Source of the DNA: Caenorhabditis elegans
Lineage: Eukaryota; Nematoda; Chromadorea; Rhabditida; Rhabditidae
DNA length: 64,000 nt
Reading direction: 5' to 3'
Assembly (NCBI RefSeq): GCF_000002985.6
Contig: NC_003283.11
Span: forward strand, 6,882,001-6,946,000
A program made the position numbers and the translations under genes. Positions within the stretch are counted from its first letter, which is position 1. Each line of letters opens with the position of its first letter. Positions 44,001 to 53,861 of the stretch are shown one piece after another. The notes below the pieces were generated by a model, which made no database searches, was not told the origin of the DNA, and worked only from the letters and a program-made list of their open reading frames with translations.

Positions 44001-46949
44001 AATTTGTCAAAAATTCGAAACAATTGCATTGTGTCCTATTAAAAATGAATTAGTGTGACTCCTATTAAATATGTACGGCCCACACAAAATTTAAAGCAAC
44101 AAAATGAGTTTTTCGAAATTTTCAAAGTTTGTGTTCTGCAGGTTTATGTTTAAAAAAATCAAAAAGAAGTGTTGCACTTGATAAGTTAAGCATTTAATGA
44201 AAACAATAATCACAGGCTTCAAAAAGGCTAATCCGGAAAGGGTCTATTCAAAAATAGCTGTGTCCCAGAAATACGTTTATGGGTTGTATGTGCGTAGGAG
44301 AGGACAAAAAGTTGGAAGGCGGACGGGAGATGAATGCACAAAACGAGGCCAAAGGGGAAGAAGAGAAGAGACGGAAAGGAACTGAATAGGATCCGACGCC
44401 GGGTGCTCGCCTTTTTTTAAGTTAACCGCGTATTTTTTTGCTTTTTTGATGCTTCGACAGAGCTTTTTTGTTTCAAAAACATTTTTTGATTGGTAAATAA
44501 CAAGCAGAGCAATAGTTAAAAACTAATCTCTGGGGTTTCTAAGCTCAGAGAGGCGGCTAGCTACAAGGTCAATGTCACCTAATACTAATTTGACTAGAAA
44601 AAAGCCGAAACAAATCAAGAAGTAGGAGGCAGGGTGGGAGCGAAACGAAGTGAAACACGACGTCTACGAGCAAAAGTGTCAGCTCTCTAAGTCTCTCAGA
44701 ATCGCATGCTTTTGCCCCATCAAGTTCTCTCTTTTCATACATTTAAGAAAAGATGTGTGTAGGGGAAGGACGGGAGGGTGAGAGTGAGACTAGCGCCACC
44801 CTGGGCACCACTCATATATGCACAAATTTCAATTATTTTCTTCCTTTTTTTCTTCGTCATTTTACTATTTCATCTGCGTTGTCATAAAACCAAAAAAAAA
44901 GCGAATGACAAGAAGTGTTTCTCTCAATTTCAACATGCGTGCAGCATATTTTGTTGCAAAATTGTATCTAGTAGGGTGAAGACACAAATTTTCAGTCAGA
45001 CATCATATTGTTCTTAATTTAGAGTTGAAGTGTGCATGCTATGTAGAAATGTCTCAAATTTTGAGAAACTAGAAAATTGCAATCAAAATTCTTATGCTTT
45101 TGAAAATTATAGAAGTTTGACTAACAGAGAGTCGTCGTGTAATCTTCGACAAGTATCAACTTTACAAATTTTGGATGATTTTTAGCTGGCAGATGTTACC
45201 AAAACATTAATGCAAGAACTATCTACTCTGACTAAGAATTGCGGAAAAAAACTTTTACTAAAACCCCAAAAATTCAAAACAAGTGTTGGCAGGAAAGAAA
45301 TTCGAGATGATCCGAATGTATGCGGAAGCACATAAAACACGCAAATATCCCCCTAAATTTTTTGTTTCGAGTTCAAGCAAACATGGGCAAAAAGTAGTGG
45401 TTGCCAAGAGAGGGTAGGTAGTTTGTCAGAAGAGCCTCTGACTCTGCCAAAAATCTCGTTTTCTTCGTCACTTCATCTCACTCTTTTTCTCTCACCCTCT
45501 ATTTCACACTCAACGCCATCCGGCTATAAATTGTTGATTAAATGTGCCAAATCGGCAGCGTTCTCGTCACCGGATTACATTCATTGGGGTCCGGCTCCCA
45601 CCCAAAACATTTCGGAATTTTTGGATTCAATCCTTCTCTCTCACTCTCATACTTCCTTTCTTAGCATCTCAATTCGCACGCGTATTCAAAAAAGGTTAAA
45701 GTTCAGTTTTTTTGCATACGAGTAAATGAATAAACAGAGAAGAAGTCGCGGAATAAATTAATATCTTAATTGTAAAATCCAACGATAAGAATTTTGAGAT
45801 ATCTAACTATACCTCTGGAAATTTAATAAATATAAATCAAACATTGTAACAAATATACTTGACCACAACTAACCAATGTTTGAAAAACAGCCTGACCATC
45901 TTCTACGCCATACAAAAACCTCCGAAAAATAAACGTTGTTTTTAACGAGAAAATGAAAATATAGAACACGTGAATTGAACCCACTTCCAATATTTTCGGT
46001 ACTTGTGTATTACATGCCCTCATTTACAAATTAAATTAAATTGTCATTAATTTCTCTAGTTAAAATAAACGTGATATACATTTTTCCTCTTTAGGCTTAG
46101 AAAATGTTATTTCCTAAGTCTAAAAATACAAATTGTGGTTCACGTTTTTATTTTTCATGGCTTAAAAAATTACTAATAAAATGAGGGCATGTAATACATA
46201 AGTACCATATTTTCTTTTCACGCTGCAACGTAATGACAACATTGAATTACGTGTTTCATACTTGGGTTCTTTATATGTATTTTTATCCCGCAAACACTGT
46301 AACGACAGTTTGCTCACTGGGAAGCGAGGCGGGTGAGAGGCGCCTCCGACCGAGTGAAAGCAGATTTTTGAAAGCTTATCATTAAGATGGGAGCTTTTAC
46401 TAGAAATCTTACTAGATTTTGACTTGAGCAAAAATACAATGGTAAGTTTTTCGGTTACTATAAACTTTCACACATGCTCAATTGTAGTAGAATTGAATTC
46501 ATTTCATAAGGTAGGAGAGTATTCAAAAAATTTTAAACTATACGGAAACAAAACGACTTTATGTTACAATCAAACAGGGATATGCGGAGAGTGCTTTTTC
46601 TCTTTTGTCGTTTCTCTTTTTACGAGATTTGCGAATCGCGCACTTACACCCCGGAGGGTCCTCTTCTTTTCACTCGTTTAAGCGAGGTGGCACATTTTTG
46701 CACAATTTGAAAAGTACAACATTCCGTACTACACAATTAAATGCAAAAAAAAATTCAGAAATTAATATTTCAAAATGTTATCGATGTTATCGATCTACAT
46801 TCAAGTGAGAGCCGAAATATTCCCCTCCGAAAAGTCAACCGGAGAACTAATTGTCAACTTGAACTTTGTCTGTTTTGAATAAAACTAACCGTTCGGAGAA
46901 AAGAGACATCATCCTGTTCGCCTCCTCCCTGCTCCTCCTTGTCGGCCAT
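20016..46949 (-). CDS. unc-68: ryanodine receptor, UNC-68
   Basis: Calcium-release channel of sarcoplasmic/endoplasmic reticulum. First exon 46949-46890 ([20 protein letters not shown]) splices to 42806-42742. Core exons after that: 42519-42360, 42271-42115, 42069-41957, 41769-41667, 41619-41526, 41430-38239, 38165-37932, 37218-37078, 37020-36896, 36721-36650, 36465-36380, 36334-36042, 35994-35576, 35195-34965, 34917-34758, 34685-33792, 33744-32628, 32581-32458, 32375-32225, 32169-31973, 31879-31725, 31677-30901, 30854-30460, 30408-30082, 30037-29927, 29880-29781, 28302-28161, 28113-28005, 27962-27505, 27459-27299, 27243-26956, 26598-26513, 26458-26304, 26256-26162, 25720-25608, 25117-25024, 24974-24513, 24456-24343, 23839-23719, 23669-23452, 23402-22480, 22426-22130, 22079-21725, 21669-21558, 21508-20552, 20383-20218, 20169-20016. 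The sum is 15,633 nt (about 5,210 aa). Order: MIR-type N-terminus, SPRY domains, RyR repeats, calmodulin site, two EF-hands ([26 protein letters not shown]; about 22940-23080), six membrane segments and the selectivity filter [11 protein letters not shown]. Confidence 0.95.
24120..24212 (-). CDS. unc-68: unc-68 93-nt optional exon
   Basis: 31 codons beginning [18 protein letters not shown] and rich in Arg, phase 0 to 0, between exons ending MFERQIK and starting AEGLGMG. Vertebrate receptors read straight through this junction (FERQNKAEGLGM), so the exon is an insertion. The acceptor (atttgcAG) is strong; the donor CAG/GTTTCG is weak, consistent with regulated use. Confidence 0.6.
25336..25445 (-). 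CDS. unc-68: unc-68 calmodulin-site exon, variant version (exon A)
   Basis: 110 nt, same entry and exit phases as exon B and the same Trp-Lys-Lys...Gln-Arg-Lys-Arg frame ([20 protein letters not shown]), but the second half diverges: the Phe anchor position is Ile and the Cys is gone. Acceptor tttgttAG, donor CT/GTAAGT. Joining exon B to exon A would create a TGA at once, so the two cannot be productively used together. Confidence 0.75.
25608..25720 (-). CDS. unc-68: unc-68 calmodulin-site exon, canonical version (exon B)
   Basis: 113 nt. Contains [20 protein letters not shown] followed by VPLYGIP, a clear match to the calmodulin-binding segment of vertebrate RyR1 (around residues 3614-3643), including Trp and Phe anchors 16 residues apart and the reactive Cys before the Phe. 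Phase 0 in, phase 2 out; acceptor catttAG, donor AG/GTGAGA. Confidence 0.85.
25877..25921 (-). CDS. unc-68: unc-68 45-nt optional exon before the calmodulin site
   Basis: 15 codons ([15 protein letters not shown]), phase 0 to 0, acceptor gtgttcAG, strong donor GAC/GTAAGT. Like the 48-nt exon it can be used or skipped without changing frame. Confidence 0.65.
26018..26065 (-). CDS. unc-68: unc-68 48-nt basic optional exon before the calmodulin site
   Basis: 16 codons ([16 protein letters not shown]), phase 0 to 0, acceptor ccatttcAG, donor AAG/GTATTG. It sits between the exon ending VSAILHT and the calmodulin-binding exons. Its very high basic charge would alter the segment directly before the calmodulin site. 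Confidence 0.65.
26834..26875 (-). CDS. unc-68: unc-68 42-nt optional exon
   Basis: 14 codons ([14 protein letters not shown]), phase 0 to 0, good acceptor (aatacAG) and GTAAGT donor. Vertebrate receptors pass directly from the KKKRRGD-like stretch to the helix corresponding to the next exon, so this looks like an insertable segment. Confidence 0.65.
28479..29765. mobile_element. fold-back element in an unc-68 intron
   Basis: The 1.5-kb intron 28303-29780 is mostly one inverted-repeat element. Its ends begin CAAATACTCATTGACTCC on each strand, and the inner ends of the arms share gctgagtcatgttttaattt and cgcaaaggctg. The left arm is about 420 bp, the right about 300 bp; the left has extra copies of a 21-22 bp ctcattgcctac motif. 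Central DNA (about 28900-29465) has no convincing gene. Open frames across the arms are by-products of the repeat. The right end stops only 15 bp from the 29781 splice donor. Confidence 0.75.
35466..35550 (+). tRNA. tRNA-Ile (UAU anticodon) with intron
   Basis: Acceptor stem GCCCCAT/ATGGGGC with discriminator A, A box TGGCGCAGTCGG, anticodon stem TGGTA/TGCCA with CTTATA starting the loop, an 11-nt intron directly after the anticodon region, and T arm GCCAGTTCGAGCCTGGC. A T-run follows at 35557 (Pol III stop). It lies in the unc-68 intron 35196-35575, on the opposite strand. The rarer UAU isoacceptor carries an intron in many eukaryotes. Confidence 0.93.
36650..36721 (-). CDS. unc-68: unc-68 72-nt exon, possibly optional
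   Basis: 24 codons, acidic ([20 protein letters not shown]), phase 1 at both ends. I include it in the main model; skipping would also keep frame (Gly-Glu becomes Gly-Ala). It belongs to the same divergent linker as the 117-nt exon. Confidence 0.65.
37518..37634 (-). CDS. unc-68: unc-68 117-nt optional exon
   Basis: 39 codons including [18 protein letters not shown], between exons 38165-37932 and 37218-37078. Entry and exit phases match the flanking junction (AG/ on both sides), so inclusion or skipping keeps frame. The acceptor (ttgcAG) is good; the donor GTGTTTG is weak. The region links SPRY domains and corresponds to the divergent DR2 region of vertebrate receptors. Confidence 0.5.
41868..41897 (-). 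CDS. unc-68: unc-68 30-nt microexon with GC donor
   Basis: Ten codons ([10 protein letters not shown]) between exons ending ATERYL (41957) and starting HMAYSKG (41769). The acceptor is aatttAG; the donor is GAG/GCAAGTTT, the strong consensus expected of a GC-AG intron. Phase is 0 at both ends, so skipping keeps frame. It lies in the N-terminal MIR-type region next to the conserved SERYLHL stretch of vertebrate receptors. Confidence 0.65.
42908..42961 (-). CDS. unc-68: unc-68 alternative internal first exon
   Basis: ATG at 42961 opens 18 codons, [18 protein letters not shown], with a GTTTGT donor. The exon ends in phase 0 exactly like the distal exon at 46949-46890, so either can join the exon starting at 42806. 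The distal exon gives the classical MADKEE...FLRT start; this one replaces it with an acidic N-terminus and implies a second promoter within the 3.9-kb first intron. Confidence 0.75.
42962..46889 (-). promoter_or_regulatory. unc-68 first intron with internal promoter
   Basis: 3.9 kb between the distal and proximal first exons. No coding exon is convincing. The proximal promoter must lie within the first several hundred bases above 42961. The intron also holds the small inverted-repeat element at 45998-46206 and a GC-rich patch near 46310-46360. Confidence 0.5.
45998..46206. mobile_element. 209-bp inverted-repeat element (MITE)
   Basis: Terminal inverted repeats of about 29 bp: ggtacttgtgtattacatgc at the left, and gcatgtaatacataagtacc at the right, with one mismatch in that stretch. 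The interior is AT-rich and non-coding. A second copy of the left end starts at 63953 and runs off the window. Confidence 0.7.
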
Positions 46950-49621
46950 CGTTGTCGATCGTCGATCTGATAATGTTCGGTCGGTTTCGTTCTTATATCT
47001 GCTCACTCAGTTCGTTCCGTTTTTCACTGGTTTTGCATCTGTAAAACAAAAAAACTAGAGGTGCTGGTACCACTTGGGAAAACGCAAAAAAAAAAATAAC
47101 AAACGGGAGCAAAAGACGACAGAAAAAACGAACGGAAAATTATGGGGATATTTTAGATTTATTGCCAAGGAGGTTTTTGAGATTTTTTAAAGTGGAAAAG
47201 TAGAAATACTATTTTCAAGTGCAAGCAGTAAAGTGAATAATATTTCCTTCAATACAAAATTTAACGTGCGTTTAATATTTTTGAAGAGAGTTGAAAAAAT
47301 TCAAAAACTGCTCTGATTTGAGTTAATTTTTATTTTAAAGCATATTCACTGAGCTGAGATTTGGGATTTATAGTATAGCTTTCTTACTTCATTAAATCCA
47401 ACATTTGCATGTTAGCGCTTTTAACAAATAGTCCGTGTAAAGCATCAATTTTTCTTAAATACTTCCTCCCGAAATTCAGAATAAAAGTCATGTCGAAAGT
47501 AACAAATAAAACGTAAAACATGAGTGGAGGAAGAAGCACAAAACCGAGAAAAAGAGGAGGAATTGTGGTTTCTAATTAAACTCTCCGGTGGTTTTATTGC
47601 TGCGGTGTTATGCTCAAGTCTAATCTCAGGATAAGAGAGAAATAGGTGAATGACGGCGGAGAGATGAAGGACGAGAAAAGAGAATACAAATTTGATTATT
47701 ATTTGTAAAGTAAGGATGAGTAAACCATAGAAATATGTATATACATACTAAATGAATTTGATATTCATTGACGATGACAAGATCTTAGACGATGGAAAAA
47801 AAACAGCAAAGATGAAAGAGTGTAAAAATCTGCGTCGGATTAATGATATGCGAAAAAAAGATTGTGGTTTCTATTGTTTTCTTGAGCCATTTTGGAAGAT
47901 GCAGTGAGAAAAACGATTTTGTAAATGAAAAATAATAAAACTTATATCATAGCTGCGATTTGCGCCTAAAATATCTAAAAACTTAAGTCGTGTTTATCCA
48001 ACTTTGATTGAGAACTCCAAAAAATAAACATTTTTGAAAGTTTCATCATAGTTCTCATAATATAGTTCTCAATATTATATTATAGTTCTCAATGTCAGTT
48101 TTACTATGTATTTTCAATTGTTTCAGACAAAACGTGGCTTCTGTAAAATAAAAATTGTTCGGTAATTTCAACGTGTAAGTTATGTATGTAGTTTTTACGT
48201 AAGATTTGAAACTACTGCAGTTTTAAATAATAGTTGGAAATTATCTTTTTTTTTCTAACAATTTTTATGGGACACACAAGTAGACGTTTCAGTTTTGTCT
48301 TGTGCAAGAACTAGGCAATTATGTGACCTTACGCCACGTCACACACACCTAAGAAAACGTCAACTAGAACAAGAAGATGAAAAGTAGAAGAATACAGCTG
48401 CCCCTGCCTGCCAACGGATCTTCTCTCTCCTCGACTTCTCGGTGGCAGGAGCCCGCCAGCTCTTCGTCTTAACAGCCGCGGTTCGAGTTCTGTCTCTGTC
48501 TATCTGATACCTCGCTAAAAGTAATTGTCTTTCATCGGAATACAGTGTAAAATAGCCATTGCCGACGATACGGCTGCGTCTCGTGCTCTCTTGCAGGTGA
48601 TGGAATAGGGAAAGAGAGAGATAGAAAGATGAAGTTTCCGAGTGGGGTGGATGAGAAGTAAAAGAAGAAGATTATTATGAATGCAGATGTGCACCAGTGA
48701 CGTTGACTCATTTTTTGTTGGAACACCGGTTGCTGTGGGTTCAGTTGCTGTGGGTTTAGGAAAAATTTGAAAAAATTTAGTAAAGAAGGAATTCATGCAA
48801 ATAAAGCAGTTTTTGCAAATAAGCATAAATTACAAGTTGGACGGATTAGTGAGCTTCTCTACAGTTAAAATTAAACGTTTTTACCAAATTGATAGATGCT
48901 TTGAAAGTGGCTGAAATAGTTGAATACTACAGTCACACGTTTCAAAAATGTTTGAAAGTTTTGATTTACGGTCAAAAAATGACAAATACAGGTGAAAACA
49001 AGCGTCAATGCTCTAAATTTCGCAAAATTCCAATTTTTGTAATTTTGGGAATTTACCAAAACGTTGATTGTAAATTGTGAGAAATTCAATATATTTGTAT
49101 ATATACCTTGTTAGCGTTAAAATTGTCAGCTTTACTCAAAAATTACAGTTTCAATTTGGCAATTCAATAAAACTTTTGATGATTTGGTATTTTGATCTAC
49201 ATATTTTCTACAATATGGAAGAATTAATGTTATTAATAGAGAAATTAAGAAGTAAAAAAACTATAAAACACAAAAATCATTATCTCTGTCCGAGATGTGG
49301 AGAGTGTGTGAAGTGTATATCTTTGTGCTCGATCGCGGATGGATACTTTGCGCTTGGGGGCTCTCGCGTCCGCGGGATCATTTATTAGTCGCGCCGAAAG
49401 GCTCAAGTGAAAAAGAGCGGCGTCCTGCTCGCGGTGGCCAGGAGCAAGGCGCAGACGTGGAAAACACAAACAACTAATGTTTTGAGTGATTTATTCATGA
49501 TAAAAACAATAAAAACCCGATCAGTTTCATATGTGAAGGGAAACAACTATTACGAAATAGTATCTGGAAGAGATCTGAAAACTACTTTAAAAAAAAAAGA
49601 AATCAAAACAACAAATTCGTT
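46950..49621. other. unc-68 upstream region and lipase 3' flank
   Basis: Mostly AT-rich non-coding sequence, presumably the distal unc-68 promoter and leader. A repeated phrase tatagttctcaa occurs near 48050-48095. A GC-rich block at 49290-49460 (gcggatggatactttgcgct, tcgcggtggccaggagcaag) stands out from its surroundings and looks like a repeat fragment. No gene supported. Confidence 0.4.
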
Positions 49622-52306
49622 TTAGTCTAGATTCATCGTTTCATTTCGTAACCTCATCATCGTTTCTTCATCAAGACCGGAAGTTGAATTTCGTGATTGC
49701 CCTGAAAATAATATTTGGAATTTGGAAAAAGTTGGGCCAGTAAAAAACTTCAAATCGAAATTCATTAATTCGGAAATAGGCAACACCTTAATTTTTCAAT
49801 CTAAATTTAACCTATCAAAAAAATTATTGGAAGTTTTGAGCATTTTATGTCAAATTCCTTCAAACTTCAACTTTATAGCAACTACTAGTGTTTTGAGAAT
49901 AAAATTTTAACATAATTTGTTTTTTTGAGGTTTTAGTTTACAGAAAAATTTCCAATATAAAACGAAGATGTTCTGATTCCATTCTGTTAACAATTTTCAA
50001 AACGACATCAAAATATCTGAAACTCACTTTCAAAGAATCTCTCCATACTATTTTGCAACTTCACTCTTCTTTGATCCAATTTGATGGTGTTTATTATTTT
50101 GTCATAAATTTCCTTTCTTGCTCTCATTCCCCATAGAAAATCGTTGTGATTGAAATCTCGAAGTTTTCTGAAACATATGAAATTTTATATGGTATATCCT
50201 TCTATCAAACTTACGTGGCTTTTTTGAGAGTTTTCGATGGCAGCATTGGAATTAAAAATCCTTCGACATCTTTTGGATTTGCTAACCAGTCAAAATCAGA
50301 ATAGAATAAATAAATTGAGCTGTTGATTTTACGAATATCATATTCTGGGGGAGAAGGCTAGAATTTTGGAAAACTTAAACAATTTGCTTCCCAGAGTACT
50401 TACAGCTCCGTAAATTTTCAAATTCAAATCTTTTCCATGATCGAATCTAGACATACGCTTTTTCTTGACCATTTGTGCAAAATGAAGAATATTTCTAGAA
50501 GACGTGCCAGCTGGATTGTGTGCTAAGTATATTCCAATTCTCGACTGAAAACAAATAAATTGAAAAGTTAAATATAAGAATAGCCGCTTACGTTATTGAA
50601 TTGATTACTGTTTGGTCCAGAAACGGCAAAGATAAAATTCTCGCAAAGTGGATTATTCACCGCTTGGTCGCAAAAAATATCAGTTAATAGTTTAGTGAAA
50701 ATATTGTTGGTCAGGAACTCGCCATCTCCAAAAACTTGGTAGACTAACTGTAAATAAATATTTCAACCGAAAAATTTTTGGATATTTGATTAAAAACTGA
50801 AAACATAGCGTATAAAACTTACATTATATTGTTCATAAATCTGTCCCAGATTTTGAAATAGCCCCTTAACGTGTGACATTCTGGCAACTGGAGCCATTGC
50901 AAAGAATTTTCGAATTTTCTTCGACATTTCCGGGTCTTCACTCATTTTTGCAAACATTGTGAGTGCACCTGAAATTTATGCAATATACGTTTAAATTAAA
51001 GTATTCAAAAACCTTGTGAATGCCCCACATAATACAAATTTTGTCGTTTTGTAGTCTTAAGGGCATAATTAATCATTGCAGGTAGATCATATCTAGCCAT
51101 CTCTTCCCAACTGAATTTCCAGAATCTACGGTCAGCTGAAGTCATTCTCGTGTGTTCCTTTGAGTAAGTATTGCCTCTCATATTTCCAAGCCAGACGTCA
51201 TAACCTTGATCGGCGAAGATGTAGCCTGAAAACTGGTGTGAATTCCGATTTTAGAGTAATTCTGGGAAGAATAACTTTAAATTTTGTCATCCTATAAAAT
51301 TTAAAATTGTTCCCTAGTGAAAGTTTAATTGAAAATTTCCAAAACTTTTAATATTTCGAGTCTGTTTAACTACAGAGTAAGTTACACAAAAAACGTTTTT
51401 TTGGAATGTTTAGTTTTTTTCGTTTACCAACTGACCGGCGGATTGTCTCGGAAGATTGAGTAGCCAAATAGAAGAGGTGCAAAGCAGTCCGTGTTGCAAG
51501 AAAACGACCGGTTTAGGCGTTTTTGAAGCGGATTTAGAGGTCTCATCTGAAAAAAAGAATGTGGTGGATTTACTGAACGATTCCGTAACTAACTTTTGCC
51601 GTGCGGGATGCGATGCAATGTGAGAATGTAACCGTCCACTGTGACGACTTTGTGCGTTTCGACCGGATATCCCCAGTGAGTGATTATCTCCGGCTGAAGT
51701 AATATTTGTTACGGAAGTTGAAGTTATAATTGGTTTAAAAAACTAAACTTTACAACTTACCACATCCATTAAAGCTTCCGGATCAATAGTTATATTTAAT
51801 GGTTTCATTGTTGTTGGTGGTGGAAGAGTTGGAAAAGTGAAAGGGGCAAGAGTAGGAAGAGTAGGGAGTGTTGGCATTGTAGGAAAAGTTGGAAACATTG
51901 AATTCTGAATTGGTTTGATTGGTGAGTCTAGCATCGGACTCCATGCTGGGGGCTGTGTTGGCAATGTCCATAGTGGCGCAAGAGAAGTGAACCCGAAATT
52001 TTCATTTTCAGGAACTTCAAGGGTTGTCAATGGTAACGGGGGTGGCAGTAATGTTTGAATAGTAGGCATTGATGAAAGCCAGTCCGATGTTGCTAGAGAA
52101 GAAAATGGGAATGTTGGGACAGGAGTTTTTAAGGCTAATGGTAGTTTTGACGTTTTAGGAAGACTCGGGTTTTGTGCTGTTGAGAGCAATGGAGTTATCG
52201 TTGATGGTGTTGCTGTCATGTCAGTGTCTTCCTCGGAGTTTGGAGTGGTGACATTTTCGCATAACGTATGTAGAAAAAGTAAGAAAAGAAGTAACAGCGA
52301 CTTCAT
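49622..52306 (-). CDS. secreted acid-lipase-family hydrolase with Pro/Thr-rich N-terminus
   Basis: Alpha/beta-hydrolase of the lysosomal acid/gastric lipase family, which hydrolyses triglycerides or cholesteryl esters; worm members are named lipl. Exons 52306-51761, 51693-51594, 51546-51428, 51232-51013, 50968-50823, 50747-50592, 50544-50404, 50357-50215, 50167-50028, 49701-49622 join to 596 aa. Signal peptide [16 protein letters not shown]; then about 150 residues rich in Pro and Thr; then the family start ([15 protein letters not shown]), oxyanion HGLL, nucleophile GHSQG (Ser about 327), acid DWLANPKDV (Asp about 499) and His in [10 protein letters not shown] (about 531). Acid lipases are usually near 400 aa, so the N-terminal region is an addition. 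It could be lipl-4, which I recall from this neighbourhood; I do not assign the symbol. Confidence 0.88.
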
Positions 52307-53572
52307 CTGAAATTGATTTCAATTTCAACTATGCATACGTAGATTGAGAAAATGAATCATATTCCAAAGAAAAGAGAGAAAAATAAAACTGAAAGCTTGG
52401 ATAAGATTACTTAAGACGCTTTTGGTGGCAAAAATTTTTTCACTGTTCATATACATAAACTATGAATCTAAGTTATAGAAAATATGACGTCATACTAGTT
52501 TTACCGTACAATTCATTTTGATAACACGAGGACAAGTTGGGACATATGTCAAATTATCAAATTAAAAAACAACTATTTCAATACTAGTAAAAAATTTAAT
52601 AGATCTACAATGAAAAACTTCAAATCATGATAAACATTTTCGTGAATTAAATTTTGAAGAAATCTCAGTTAATAGATAAATACACAAAAAGTTGTATGGC
52701 CTGAACTAATTAAGCATCAGTTTATCACCAAGATATCATGGAAGTGTTCGCAACACACACAACCACAACCATTCTTGAAAATTAAAACAACAAATAAAGA
52801 GACTGTATGGACAGATACGTACTATCTGAAGATACACAGAAATTCGCATGTCTATTCAAACTGGGTCATTATAAGAGTGGACGGTAAGTTTCGGAAACAG
52901 TGGAGGAGACGCAGGTAGACGACGGTTAGCCAACAATTATTAACCAACGGATGTAAAGGTTTTTGGATGAGGTTACACGTTCTGCTGTTAATCCGATATA
53001 AATTCGAGATGCTTTTACAAAATCGTCCTTGAGTTTATTTCATGATATGTACGTTTTTATGGAGACGATGCGGACAATCCCAGTTTTTTGTTTGACGTCC
53101 ACTTGTAAAACGTACTGTTACATTCTCACAGAGTATGTACAAATACGGTTTAGTAAAACCATGAAGAATTATTGAGGATGTGGTCACTTCGAGAGTGAAT
53201 AAACAATATAAAAGTCAGAGGTCAAAATGTTATGATTCGTGAATTACTTGCAGTTGAAATTTGGATGATGATTATTAATGGAGAAAATTATTGTTTTTTT
53301 TTGGTTAAAATTAAAATTAATATCACAAAGCATGAAACTATTCCAGTCTCAAAATTCTAGGATGTAACGTCATTCTAAGCTTTGAAATTTCGCGAGAAAC
53401 ATGAAAATTGAATTGTCGTTGAAGTGAATTTGTTTCTCATAAGGATTAAAAAATTTCTTAGATTTTCAAGATAATACTTCCGCATTGTTTTCTTTAAAAA
53501 ATTTTAAATGATACTTTTATGAACGCCATGGAAAGTTAATAAATACAATGAATCTAGCACGTTATTTTTAAT
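52307..53572. other. lipase upstream region
   Basis: 1.27 kb between the lipase start and the stop of the next gene, both on the minus strand. AT-rich, no coding exon recognised; it should hold the lipase promoter and the 3' end of the small secreted gene. Confidence 0.4.
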
Positions 53573-53861
53573 TTACTTCAACAAAGTCAGTGCTATCGGA
53601 ACAAGCGTGAAGAACAAATTGACGCCGGATGCAGAAGTGGTTGTGGTTTCTGAAAAGTTTGAATCCAAAATACTTCTGACAAATATTTTCAAAAATAAAA
53701 AGCCTACCAACTCCAGGTGAAGCGGCTGTTAAACCGTTCTGAGCAGGACCAATTGTTGGTGTTGCTGGACTTGTCGCAGCAGCTGAAGGTGATGAGTCAG
53801 TGGGAGCAGCAGATACAGTGATAGCAATAAAAATTGCGATCCAGAGCATTTTGCAAACCAT
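53573..53861 (-). CDS. small secreted, probably GPI-anchored protein
   Basis: Two exons, 53861-53708 and 53649-53573, join to 76 aa. Signal peptide MVCKMLWIAIFIAITVSAAP, then about 40 residues of Ser, Thr, Ala and Pro, then Thr-rich ETTTTSASG and a final hydrophobic run NLFFTLVPIALTLLK directly before the stop. That layout is typical of a small O-glycosylated protein with a C-terminal GPI-attachment signal. Splice sites are good (donor GTAGGC, acceptor ttttcAG), and an AG directly before the ATG would suit trans-splicing. No family recognised. Confidence 0.7.

Noticed and set aside
45423-45725. 100-codon + strand frame in unc-68 intron 1
   Set aside because: Low-complexity Ser/Leu composition from pyrimidine-rich DNA, no conserved motif.
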